Assembly (NCBI GenBank): GCA_013397435.1
Contig: VZRG01000452.1
Location: forward strand, 1 to 64,000
Direction: 5' to 3'
Length of the DNA: 64,000 nucleotides
Origin: Erythrocercus mccallii
Lineage: Eukaryota > Chordata > Aves > Passeriformes > Dicruridae
The position numbers and the translations under genes were made by a program. Under the pieces are notes generated by a model. It was given only the letters and a program-made list of their open reading frames with translations, ran no database searches and was not told the origin of the DNA. Positions 27,136 to 39,200 of this stretch are shown here, one piece after another (position 1 is the stretch's first letter; each line of letters starts with the position of its first letter).

Positions 27136-27250
27136 ATGTCCGCGCCCGCCGGGCTGCCGCCGCGGCCCGCCGCCGCCTTTTCACCGGGCGGGCCCGGCAG
27201 CTCCCTGGAGGCCGCGGCCCCTGCGAGCGGCGCGCCGCGCTGCCAGAACG
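27136..27250 (+). CDS. SEC24B: SEC24B coding exon 1 (start codon)
   Basis: The ATG at 27136 has G at -3 and opens with MSAPAG, the start of mammalian SEC24B. The remaining residues (to about 38) are Pro/Ala/Gly-rich and diverge from human until the terminal QN. The donor is GTGAGG at 27251, with intron phase 1. No other ATG occurs between the assembly gap (ends 27009) and this start. Confidence 0.93.
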
Positions 27251-30200
27251 GTGAGGGGCCTGCGCGGGGAAAGGCCGCCCGCGGCGTCCCCGGGACGAGC
27301 CGCGCCGCTCCTGCGGGGGGTGAGGCCCCTGTGGGTGCCGGGGGCCTGCGCGCTCTTCCTTCCTCCCGGGGGGCGGGAGTGGGCCCGGTGGATCCGGCAG
27401 CGAATTCCTCTGGCTGAAAGGCAGCCGGACCCGCCGGAGCTGCTCGAGGGAGCTGCGGGCCCCCGCAGCTGCGTGCGGGAAGAACTTGAGAAGGCGCAGC
27501 CGCTCCCGCTTGGCTGAAGGGGCGAGGGAGGGGGGTGTCCGCACCTCTCTCTCCTGGCGGATTCGGATCTGCTCGGTGTTGTGGCGTTTCAGAAGGCTCC
27601 GGGGGCCGAGGCACCTCCAGGCCTCGACGCTGGCTGTCGTGCGTGAGAATGGGCGGAAAACCGCGTATTAGGGGCGAGAGTACTCACTTTGTAGCTATGT
27701 GTGAACTTTAAAGTAGTGGGTGCGTAGGCGTTCATACAACTGGATCTTGGGGTTTGAGTTGAAGAGCCAGCATTGGACCAGTGAAATCTGGGTCACTGAA
27801 AAACAAAGGCAGAATAGCTTAAAGTCACAAAATATTGACTTCCATTTCAGGTAGAGAGGTAGTGAAACTTACTGTAGTATGAATGAAAGCAATGAGTGTA
27901 CACTTCCGCATTTTTAAATTGGTGCGCTATAAAATCAGTTCTTTATTGACACACCACTTAACTCTTCAAAATCCCTAGATAATCACCTCCTCCGTGTAAT
28001 ATTGGTTTCGTATCTACATTTGGCCCCTTAATTGCATAGAGTTCTAGCTCGTACTGTTAAATCTTTTGTAGTCAGGCTATTTTCTGCACAGGTGTGTTTT
28101 CTGTGCAGGGTAGGGTTCTACAAATTTTTTTACTTGAGAGTTGTGAATTTTTCCCGTGTCCAAAGGAGTAGTTAAGTGCTAAGTACTTAAATGCCTATAA
28201 AGTAGGTGTTGAGCCATTCACCGAAGAAAATTAAGGTAATGAAATGGTAGGTTTTAAGGAGAAACTGATGCCTCAGTTGTGTCCAAACCGGTATTGTGAT
28301 GCTGGGATTTGTAAAAATTGTTCAGAAAATGCCAATTTTCATGGCTTTTAGTCAAAAAACATGCCATTATCAGGATACAGGTGATACAGCATGAATAACC
28401 TGGAAGTGTTCTACAGAAACAAATTGAAACTCATCCTATCTTCTCTTTGTGTTCTTAGCGTAATAATTTTATAGAGCCATCGTTGTTGTTTGTTGTTTTT
28501 GTTAATTAACTCCATGTTGCTGCTAATATTGGTAAAACAACTTGTGTAAAGCTAGGGCATAGACCATTTATTTTCTGCAAAACGTTCTTTCTGTAATTCT
28601 GAGAAATGTACACACTGTTGAATAACAGCCTTTAATGTTTATTGCATAACTTTGGGGTTTGTGTTCTTTAGATGTCTTTGATGCCTTTAGTCAATAACCC
28701 TGAATTTTTCATTTTGTGACATTTAGCAATAGCATTCCAAAATTTTTTGATTCATCTATCTCTTGTCTAAGTACTAATCTTCTGAAGTTACAACACATTT
28801 AATGGAAATAGGCAAGGAAGTAGAGGGCACATAAAAACAAACAAACAAACAAAAAAACCTAGTGGAAATTTCTGTACTATATAACAAAACCTAAATTTCA
28901 TAAAGAGGATTGTCACTGCTTTTGAAATTTAATTTTATGTCATTGGAGTGGAGTTTAAATGTAAGATCCTAAAGTGAATTGAGCTGTTTCTGTATCGGCT
29001 GAAGGAAAACACTGATGTATCCTTTCCTGTAGAGTGCTCTGTGTTTTAATTTGATAAAATGTGAATTTTTCAGGTAAGACTATGCAGATGCTGCCATCTG
29101 ATGAAAGAGAGTGCTTTTTTGCAGAAAGCAAGCAGCCTGTTGTACATGTGATGGTATTGAAAAGGATGTTCAGGTTTGTTATTAGTGAGTTTTGCCTGGT
29201 TCAATGACTAAGTCTATTTGAGATCCTTGGAGACTTCAGTTTTTGTTAAATTTAGGCATATTGTTTTGTTGGGTTTTTAAAAGTAACTTCTTGTGTGTGT
29301 GGTATTATTTTCTTCCTTCTCTCTTACAAGTTTGGGAAGCTTTTTTTGTAGTCTTACAAGTGGCCTTGTATCTAAGTGGAAAATGACCTATTTCCTAATT
29401 TCAGCATAACAAAATGGTTCTTGTTCAGTCAGTACTGAAGGATGTATTTCTTCATTAGTGATGGAGGACTTCAGCACTAACAATTTAATGTATTAAATGC
29501 AGCACTGAGAGGAGGATTGTACTGAATTCCCATGGCTCTTTAGAAGAGTTTTGTCTGGTGCTGTCCACAGCTGGTTTGTAAGGTTGCCATTGATATTTCT
29601 ACTGGCATTTTGGAAGCAAAATTTTCATTATTATGTAGTTTAGTCTTGTTTTTCATCCCTCCTCAGGCTTGGGCTAGTTTTAATTAATTTAACAAAGATG
29701 GGAAACCTTTGAATATTTTGTGGAAATGGGAAGCTGTGTGAATGAGGGAAGAGACACCAGATCTGTGACTGAGCTGTAGTGAGAGCTCAGCACTGCCTTG
29801 ATCTGCTGGTTGGTTTGCCAGCAGTAAACAAGGGGCAGTGGTGCTGCCCCTGCCCCGGAGGTAAAGGACGTGTGAGGAGGCTGGGGGAGTCTTCTCTGGG
29901 GGCGGTAAAGGGATGTTAGAAGTTTCAGAAAGCTCACAGGTGGTTTTGGATAGAAAGGAAATTTGGTGGTGTAGCATCTAGAGACTCCATGTAGGTAGGG
30001 TATGTGGCAGATGGCTGTATTATGCTGATGAGGGAAGGCATGGACATAAAAACCAAATGTGACGTTAGCAAGCAAAACTTTACTAATTCACACAATGGTA
30101 TAGCCATAGCACTGCTGCTGGGTTTTTTTTGTGGGAGTTTGGAGTTCTTTGTGTGGTGGTTTAAAAAGCATTAAGATTTTTGGGGTTCACCTGTTATGTA

Positions 30201-33200
30201 TGTTATATATGTAATTACACATTTACACATTGTAACTTTATGTAATTATATACTTTATATAATGTAATTATATACTTTATATAATAAGTATTAGTTTGTT
30301 CATAGAAGGAGAGGTTCACTACTTTTGTTATAGAGATGTTTTAGAGATAGACCTGCTGTGTGCAGCTGAGGTTTTCAGCTCCTTTATGGAATTTTTTAAG
30401 GTATTTGTCAGGTGTTTTGGAAGGTTGGTAGTACCTGAGACATCAGGACAGATTGTGCGATTAACCAGATTTTGAAATTACACTGAAGATACATTCTGAT
30501 TTCCAGTGTTGAAAACTGTCCAGTTATCTAGTCACCATTAGTAGCTTCAGCTACTAATTGCAGTATAAAAATTATTTTCTACTCACATTCTTTGTAATCA
30601 AATGGTCAGAAAACTCACTTCAGATAGTGAGAATAATCTTTAATCTGTAATTGTAAAACTTGCTTTCAAAGGACCTGCATCTTGAAATCAATATAATTTT
30701 TCAAATGTTGTCTCAGCGAAGTTTTCTTATGTGTGTTTATAGATTTGTAGATGTTTCTGCTTTAAAATGTGAATAAAAAGGACTCTGAATTCTATCATGT
30801 AGAGACTTCTATCTTGGTATTGGTAGTTTAATCTCTATTTATAGTGTGTATTTTTAAACAAGAGCTAGATACTGCAAGACTTTGCAGTAGATGATTTGAT
30901 ATGCAACCTTTATTTTAGGAGTCAGGTGCTCCTAAACCAGTTTCTAAATTATACCTGCTCAGTTAGTTAAATCTGCATATATCAGTAGAACAGATACACA
31001 GACTCGTCAAATAAAATATCTTTTCTTGCCACCTTAAGTGGCATAGCTGCTTAAAGCCGTAACCCTTGACACATGTATATTATTACTGTATTTTTGAGTT
31101 TGCTTTTTCAGGCTTTAAAAAGCAGGTCGAAAGTCTGCCAAAGTTTGTGTAGCTGTTAATGGCTTGCTAACTCAAAATCATTTTCCTTTAAAGGAGAAAA
31201 AACAATGCAGCTCTATGAAGGAGCTCCCATTTCAGGAAAAATGAATCAGGAGCATAGTTACATGCTCTCTTCAAAACTCAAGATAATTTTTTTAAGCTCT
31301 TTATGCTTTTCTCCCAAGTGTCTGTCTGTCTTTTGATCCAGCAGTCCAAGTTACCGTTCTGCAATTTTTTAGCTCTTTCTCTTCTGTTCAACTTCCTTTC
31401 AGTTGTGAAAGGGCATTTTTAATTTTACCAGAAAGGCATTTTGGGCAATATGTTCCTTGCTTTTAGGGGTCTGTTAACAAATTCATTATTAAAATTGCCT
31501 TGCAAGTTATCATAGGACAGCTAGAGGTTCCTTGGAGAAAAGTGATTTTTTAGAATTTCAAGAGAAGTAATGCTTAAGTTTTGTAATAGTTGTAAATATA
31601 AGCAGGGGAATCGACTATTCATTATTGCCTCAGCTACCATTTGATTTGTGAGTGGGTCAGTGCTGTGTTTGTTTGGGAAATAACACCATAGTTATTCTGT
31701 GTGATCTAAGCAACAGGGTGTGGGAACTTTAAGAAAGCATGTTATCCACACAAAAGCATCCATGGTTCACCGAAAATAAAAACAGGGTTAAGGAGGAGGA
31801 CATGAGGAAGAACTTTGAGATTTCCCATCAGAGCAGTTGGCTGAGAAAATCAGTTTGGACATAGTTAACATTTGGTCTCTAGCAGGCAAGCACTTGTTTG
31901 ACCCTTGATGGGTCAGTATGTAATTAACCTCTAACTTGCAGAGCCAATTGCGGTGATGCCAGAGGTCAGTTTCTCTGATACCAACATCTCTTGCACCTGA
32001 TGTAAGTATCAGGTAGTAAATGAAAATGATGTGCTTTGTCAAATACTCTGTAGTTTCATAAAAACATCAGTTTTCCTGGAAGCATAATACATAAGGACAT
32101 AGGAGACAAATACAACTGCCCTGCAACTCTTTATCTTGATCACTACCTTGAAGACTTGTAAAGAAGAATACCTATATTGTTATGTATTGATACATTGATT
32201 TGACTGCAGCTTTCAGTTTCCATTTTCAGGCAGTTCCTGTAAGGCAAACTCTTGTGTTCAGACACTTACAAATACCAGTCTGGTGCTTATTGCTGCTCAC
32301 TATTTTTTAAGTATTAACCTCCTATAAACTCTTAAAAATATTCAAAATACAAACAAAAGGCAAACAATCTCGGCATGGAAACCTCTTTCAAGAATGGAAG
32401 CAATCCATTTTTCTGCTACTTCTTGGTCTGTTTGCAAATTACTTCAAATACTGTAGTTGCACGTGTTATGCTTGGTTTATTCTCTCTCTGCTGATGGGAA
32501 TCAAACTCAAAAATAGTGACAGAAAAGACGAAAGCAGTTGTTTGTTAGTTCAAGTGCAGAGTCCATTGGCTGTAGTAGCAGATGCCCCTTTAATACATGT
32601 GATGTTTTCTCTTCATTTCAGGTCCTATGCAGAGTCAGATGCGGTTCCCTTCTGGCTATGGCTCACATCTTCCAAACTACAGTGCGCCTTCAGGACACTA
32701 TTCCCAAGTGCCCAATAAAGCTGTTGCTTCACATCTGGATAATCAGTACAGAGCCAGTTACTACCCTGGTTACTATTCACCACCAGCACAAAATGTTATG
32801 ACATCTGTGGGTAGCAATGTGTTGAATGCACAGGAATCACAGCAATTGTACAACAACACTCCTCCTCACTCAGGGGGATCCACTGACAGACCTGTTCAAG
32901 GAGCAGTATCGTCTGCATCCTACTTGCATGTGAGTGCTCAGCAGTCATATTCAGCATTTGATAATCACTACAGCACTTCTGTCAGCTCTTCAGTTGCATC
33001 TCAGGGATTTCCCCTTAATTCTGATCACTACGCCATGCCCATGGTTTCTGGTGCCATGTATCCTAATGTTTCCTATCCTCCCGTGGCTGCTGGCAGTGTG
33101 TATGGGCAGACATTTACCTCTCAGAGTCTACCTGCTGTTGGACAGTTCAAAGAGACGAATGCATTTTCTAGCCAGAGTACATCAGTACCTCATTCCCTTC

Positions 33201-36200
33201 AGCAGCACGTTCCCGTGGGATATAATACAACGTTATCAACTGTTTCATCTGCTCAGTCCGTGCAAGACAACCTCAGCAGGAATCTCACTGGATCGGTTGC
33301 TAAAGTAAACAACCAAATAAATACAGGTATGGTGTTACTTGAAAGGTAGTGAACTTCCAGATTTGTCTGGGAAACATGAGTAATCGTGTGTTCTTGTTGG
33401 CTTGCTCTTATTCACTGTGTTGAATTCTGTAATGTAATTTTGAGTTCTGTCGCTCATTCTTGTAGCTTTTCTAATTTGGTTACCACAGTCCTCACAAATA
33501 GCAGCTATATGTTCCTACTGAGAGATACAGAAAAGTACACTATTTAGGGGATGTTTTTATTTTATTTGTGTGGTTTTCATGTGAGTGACCTCAGAAAGGA
33601 GCTTTTTCATGCAGTTCTAAAGGAATGTGTGATTTCTGAAATATGTCTGTTATTCACAAAGATACTTTTTTCTTTTCTGGATAGAGAATTTTTCCAAGTC
33701 GTGACTGTTGTTTCTTTAAATTTTGCCTTAGTGACACTGTGAGAGACTGAAATGTTAATGGTAATGACTCAAAACAATCAGCCATTTGTGGAGGCAGCAA
33801 GGTGCTTTGCTGAGGCCAGGTTTGCACACTTTTCCCTGGAGTAGGAGTGCTTTTGGGGGTGTGGTGTGTGATGAGGAAACCTTCAATTCACACAAGACAG
33901 GGAGTGTTCACCACCAGAGGCTACAGACTGGATTTTGAGCCAGGTAAGTAGCAGGCTCTGGAGCAGGCTGGTACTTCTTGTCATGCCCAATGTCCTTCCT
34001 TACACAACTGTCACACTTAGGCCTGAGGGTGTTCATCCCTTCTGATGGGGCATAGCTGGCTCAGGTGCACTGACATGAGAGGCAGCTTTGTGCTTTAGAA
34101 GGGGCCAAAACCATCAAAGACCCAAAAAGTGCCCCCAGACTCAATTTCCAAATGAGTGGGCATGATCCACAGGGTTTTAAAAGACTGTGTAAAACTTCCC
34201 TGCCTGCATCCAAGGGGAAGTGCTTGGAGTTCTTGTGTACACCTGAACATAATTGACCTATTGAGCTCTGTTGTGTGGGACCCCCACCACCAAGAGGACC
34301 AGAAGAAGAGGACTAACAGGACACTGTTTGGATCCCCAGGTGGCAATACCTTTCTATTTATCCAACACATATAATTTGTACATACTGCTTTTCCACGTTA
34401 AGTTTTGTCCCACTTGGGTGGTATGAGACACCTCATGATCTGAGTCCATTGTCATCCGCACGTGCTGTCCATGCCTGGTGTCAGCCGGCTTGTGGCTGCC
34501 CAGCACCCATGGTATTCACTGAAGCTTTATTGGTGCTAAGGTGATACAACAGCACATGCTTTACTCACAGACACGCATACAGTGGCTACAGAAGTGCAGA
34601 GCGCTCTGAGGCCAGGGCCTGGGCTATCTTCTCCTGCCTTGACTTGGAATGACTCAGGGCCCTCAGAAATTCATGTTTTCTGTGGTACCACTTCCCCTGC
34701 AGTCTGCAGGGAAGGCTCACAAATACGTCTGCCACAGTTGCAAGCTCCTGAATGTGTTTGTGATTGTGCTGGTTTGAAAGCAAAACTAGTGAGAGACTCC
34801 TAAGAGGAAAAGAAAGAAATAAAATAAAGTAAAACAAAAGAAATGCAATAGTACAAAAAAACCCCACTGACAGAATCAGAATACAACCTGACACCCTGTT
34901 AGTTAGGGTGATAGTAGCAGTCCAGATAGTCCAGTCCAGTACCAGATAGTAGCAGTAGCAGATGAATGTGGTCTTGTTGAAGCAGTGATCCCGTAGAAAG
35001 GTCTGGTAGCTCTTGTCCTCTGGAGTCCAGTGGATAAAAGCCCCCTGTGCTGTCCCAAATCCCAGCTTATATCCAGGTGGGAATGCTTGGCTCCTCCCCC
35101 TGGGCGGAGCATCCCACAATGGGATGATATCATTCTATGAATCATGCAGTGGGTCCTTGATGGCCCATTGAACAGAGACAGCTCCTGGAGAGAGTTATCT
35201 GTGAGTCCTGCAGCAAGGCATTGATGGGCCCATTAACAGAAGATAAGGGAAACGCTGCCCCACCTGGTTTTTAACAGCCCATGAAGATGGTGATAGAATA
35301 CATACATTGGACGCATCTTACATTTTAACCTAGAACAGTGATGATGTTGGTATTTCTTCACTATTTCTACAGTGGCCTCTTCTAAGAATGTGTCAGTACA
35401 CTTAATATCACACAGTCACATCCACCACAAATGCTTGCATTTCCTTTACAAAAATTAAGTCTGGTTTGTATAACTCATTGCTGTCATCTCTTATATGTGG
35501 TTCCTGAAACACTGTCCAATCTTGCTTTTTTTGCTCCCTTGGATAACATTTCACATGTGTAATTGTACCTTTTAATTCTTGTATCCTGCACAATTGGGCA
35601 ATTCCCAGTGATGTGGGAGCATGTTTCATTCTCAGCCTGGCAGTGCCTACAGGATTTGAGGTATTTTTCTTGTCTACCCCTTGTTTCTTGATAGGTCTTA
35701 ATCTGTCACTTGTCACTCCCTTTCTCTACCCTCCCCTCTCCTCTCTTTTCATTTTATTCTCTCTCTCTACTTCACATTTACTGTTAGATAAAATTTATAC
35801 TATTGACCTTGGCATATGGTCTTGTTTACACCATAATTCAGGCAGAGTAATAATTGTAATAATCGTATCTTAATAAACACACATGCATTTTCTCACAAAG
35901 TTCAGGAAAAAGGTGGAATCCTACATGGATTTTGAGTCAGTTGGGTTTTTTTAATTAATATTTTTGATAAGCATTTGAAAGAGTTAGGAAGTTGTAGCTG
36001 ATTTTTGCAAGCAACAACTTGATGGTTTTAGTATGGATGTAGCTATAAAGTTGTGAAAGTGCCAGTTGAGGGCAAGTATGCTCAGTCCTCATTAGTTCAT
36101 TCAGCTTCTGTTTCACAGGAAAACTGAGTACCAGTTCATGGGGTAGTATGTAGAAGGAAGCATGGAAGAGATTGGAGATGTGGGAGTACCTTCACAATGA

Positions 36201-39200
36201 AATATCTTGCTCTGCGAAGGAGACAGCAATACTCCGTACGGGAAGATTCTGATTTTCTTTCTGAACTGGGAATTTCTGACTTCATGCAGTTTTGACTTGT
36301 AAGCAGTGCCAGACTACAGTTTGCTTTCTCTATTAAAGACAGTTGTTACATAACTGTAGGTTTCCTTTTTAATGCAAGATATTTCAGATTATGCTGTTCT
36401 AGGAGTCCTTGTATCTGAGATTTCTCAGACAAAGGACTTATGAGAGAATGTGGCTTTGGTAAAGCATTTTTTGGGAAAAGTAGTTAAGCTTAAATGATGT
36501 TCATTCAATCCACCGTTTGAATTTAGTTTCAGTATTGGTTCCCCCTCCCCCCCCCCGAAGACTAGGATGTAGAGTGTCAGCCTCACCTCAGTTATTATTA
36601 CTTTTAATATTAGTAGATTTGAATTCTGTGCTGATGAGTGCTCTGTGTAATTTTCTCCAGTATTTTCAAACCATGAAACAAAATACCATTTAAAAAAGAA
36701 AATAGGGACCTCCTTGAAGAGCTCCTGAAGTTACATGGTTACATCCATAAAAATGGATTTTTTCAAGGAATGGCCAAAAAAATTTACTCTGTTGAGTGCA
36801 GAATCTGCAGCTGGACTTGACAGAATGCAGATGTCTTTCCAGAATAGCACAATATGCAGTAGGCATATGTAAACAACTTAATGCTTGTTCAAACTGTTAC
36901 TGTTTTATTTACAGAAGCTTTTAATTCCAATGCTTGTTAATTTTATTTCCTGTAGAGGTGTCTTGAAATGATCGTAGCAATTTTTTTTGTAATGGTCAGC
37001 TGTTTTAAAGGTTGAACAGTTGGAGCTGACCAAAAAATGAAGAGCAGTATGACCACTAGTTTTATTTTTGAATCATTCAATGCTGCTCTTAAGGGGGTGA
37101 TTGAGTTAGTAAGTAAGGCTTCAAGAAAAAGTAGTAACATTACACTTGAATTTCAAAGAACTAATGATAGAATTGGCTGTGATAATGCTGTGTCATAGAT
37201 ACTCACTTTGCAGTTATGAAAATCAACACTGATCCACTGTTTCTCTTGGGCTTGAGTAAAACTGCAGTCCTTGATTAGTTTGCTGGACTTCAGGCCTCAA
37301 GTTTAACCACATGCAGACTCTTTCTGAGCTTGTGAAGCTGCTGATAGAAGCATGCCCTGTGCTTCATTGCAAAATGCTCAGATTCTGGAGCGAAATATCT
37401 GCAAAATAATTTCTTCTCTTTCCCCTGAATTCTGATTTAACCTCAGCACACAAATGATTCCATATTTGCTGACTTAGAAAAGCAGATAAACATAACAACT
37501 GATAGAAAGGCTGAAGGAAGAGCTGGACAGTTTTATTATTAAACTTTGAACACTTAAAACCATTTTTGATATCTGGGGCTAAAGAAACTGCCTCCAATGA
37601 TACCTGATTTCTTTTAATCTAAGATTCAACATCTTCAGCTAAAATATATTAAAAATCCAATTGCTACAACACCTGGATAGTAAAATACTTACATAAATAA
37701 TTACAAATAAATGCATAATAATGAAATTGTGAAATAATTATAGTAATTGTTTGATCCTGGCATAATTGGTTCGGTTTTGAGATGCTTTCTAAATTTCCCA
37801 GTCTTACTGTTCTCAGATGGAGTAATTTTATATATAGTATTCTATTTGTTTTCAGCCTTTAAGAAAAGGAGTTGGATTTCGAAAGTTATTTGCCAGTTCT
37901 TATACATCCTTGGAAAGTGTCTGAATACAATACACAAGGAGCATAAGGAAATAATGATCGTTGCAAGGAAACTTTCTGAATATTTCATCCTCCCTGCCTT
38001 CTTCAGGAAGAAGCAGTGATGGGAAACAGTTGCCGTCTGTACTGTGCATAGTTTTTAGCTACACTGCTTGAAAAAAAAAGATTTACTGAAATTCATAAAT
38101 GTACTTTCTATGGCTGTTTGTGTAAAGAAACTTGGATACAGTATCCTCCTGTTCATCAGTGCGCCAATAAGAGTTTGCTGTCGTTCTCCTGTGTTGTAAA
38201 AGGTGCCCTTACGATCTTTGAATTGTAAATAAGCAAATTGCAGACAGATTGTCAGGATGCTACAGTTTTAATGTATTTTTCCAAAGCAGTTTCGTACAGT
38301 CAGCACTGAAAGCTTTCTGTGATGAAAATGAAACCTTTATGTAGAAGAATGATGTGTTAATTAAAATCTGTGTGTTCAGACAGGACTTACTCAGGAAACT
38401 TAGGCTGGCAAGAGTTTTTCAGAAATTTTTTGATTTCTGAATTGTTTTTTACTTGAATCAAAAAAGTTGTCACTGCTGGACTTAAATTGGTTTCTTTAAA
38501 AATGCCATTTTATGTATAGACCTGCAAAACCTCCAGCATGTTAAATCTACTAAGATCAAACCTCTGAATTTCTGTATGTTGTGTACTAAGGACATAGAAC
38601 TGCAAGAAAGTCTTTTCCTAAAACTTCAGCAGCCCCTTTCTGAAAAAACTGAAGTATTTTCAGCAAGCTTGCTGAGATTTCTCTAGAAGAAACCAAATTT
38701 ATTTTAAGGGGATTTTTTTTTGCTGGTAGTTGACTGTGCTTAGTGAATAATAGCCAGTGAGAATAATTTTCTTTGCTCTAGGAAGTATAAATAAAGTAGA
38801 ATATAAATATCTCTAATTTGAGATTTTTCTCCTTGGAGGTTTAAATTAGTTTAACCCTGCAAAATCACCCTCTTCTATCTTTAATATCGGTATTTCAGCA
38901 GAACAGTGTTAGTAATAATTTGTCCAGGAGTATTACACTATATAAATGACATACTTCATAATATTTAGGCTTTTTGTCTTTCTAGGTCAGTAGCTTTCTT
39001 AAATGTTTTTCTATTTTATTTCAACTGAAATCAGAGCACTTTCATTATTCTTGGTGCTTTTCAAGTTAGCATGGATATCATCCAGGATGCCTGAACTTTA
39101 CTGGACTTCTCCATGAGGACAGGGAGCTAGAGAATATCCTTCTCTGGGTATATGGCATGGGTTTCTTTGCATCCTGCCGTGGACAGTCTGCTTGAGCTGG

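Larger units (their letters stand above)
26690..27660 (+). promoter_or_regulatory. SEC24B: CpG-island promoter and 5' UTR of SEC24B
   Basis: GC content and CpG density rise sharply at about 26690 and fall back to the AT-rich background by about 27660, bracketing coding exon 1. No TATA box is apparent, as expected for a housekeeping COPII gene. The transcription start cannot be placed because of the gap at 26937-27009. The 126 bases visible between gap and ATG contain no upstream ATG and no in-frame stop. Such islands are often bidirectional and human SEC24B has a divergent antisense RNA, but nothing here directly shows an antisense transcript. Confidence 0.85.
27251..32621 (+). other. SEC24B: SEC24B intron 1 (5371 bp)
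   Basis: GTGAGG...TTTCAG, phase 1. The first about 400 bases belong to the CpG island. The remainder is AT-rich, with the 22-bp tandem duplication at 30241 and the (AAAC)n at 28833. A more GC-rich patch at 29750-29900 shows no recognisable coding content. Confidence 0.9.

Noticed and set aside
26696..27614. Long open frames (282 and 285 codons on the minus strand, 194 on the plus strand) through the CpG island
   Set aside because: They cross the 73-N gap, are driven by GC-rich composition and match no protein. Only the short part from ATG 27136 is SEC24B.
34586..35119. 177-codon minus-strand open frame in intron 2 as a host gene
   Set aside because: Its first part is LTR sequence and its last part is the R2 remnant C-terminus. 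It is a fortuitous fusion across an insertion boundary.
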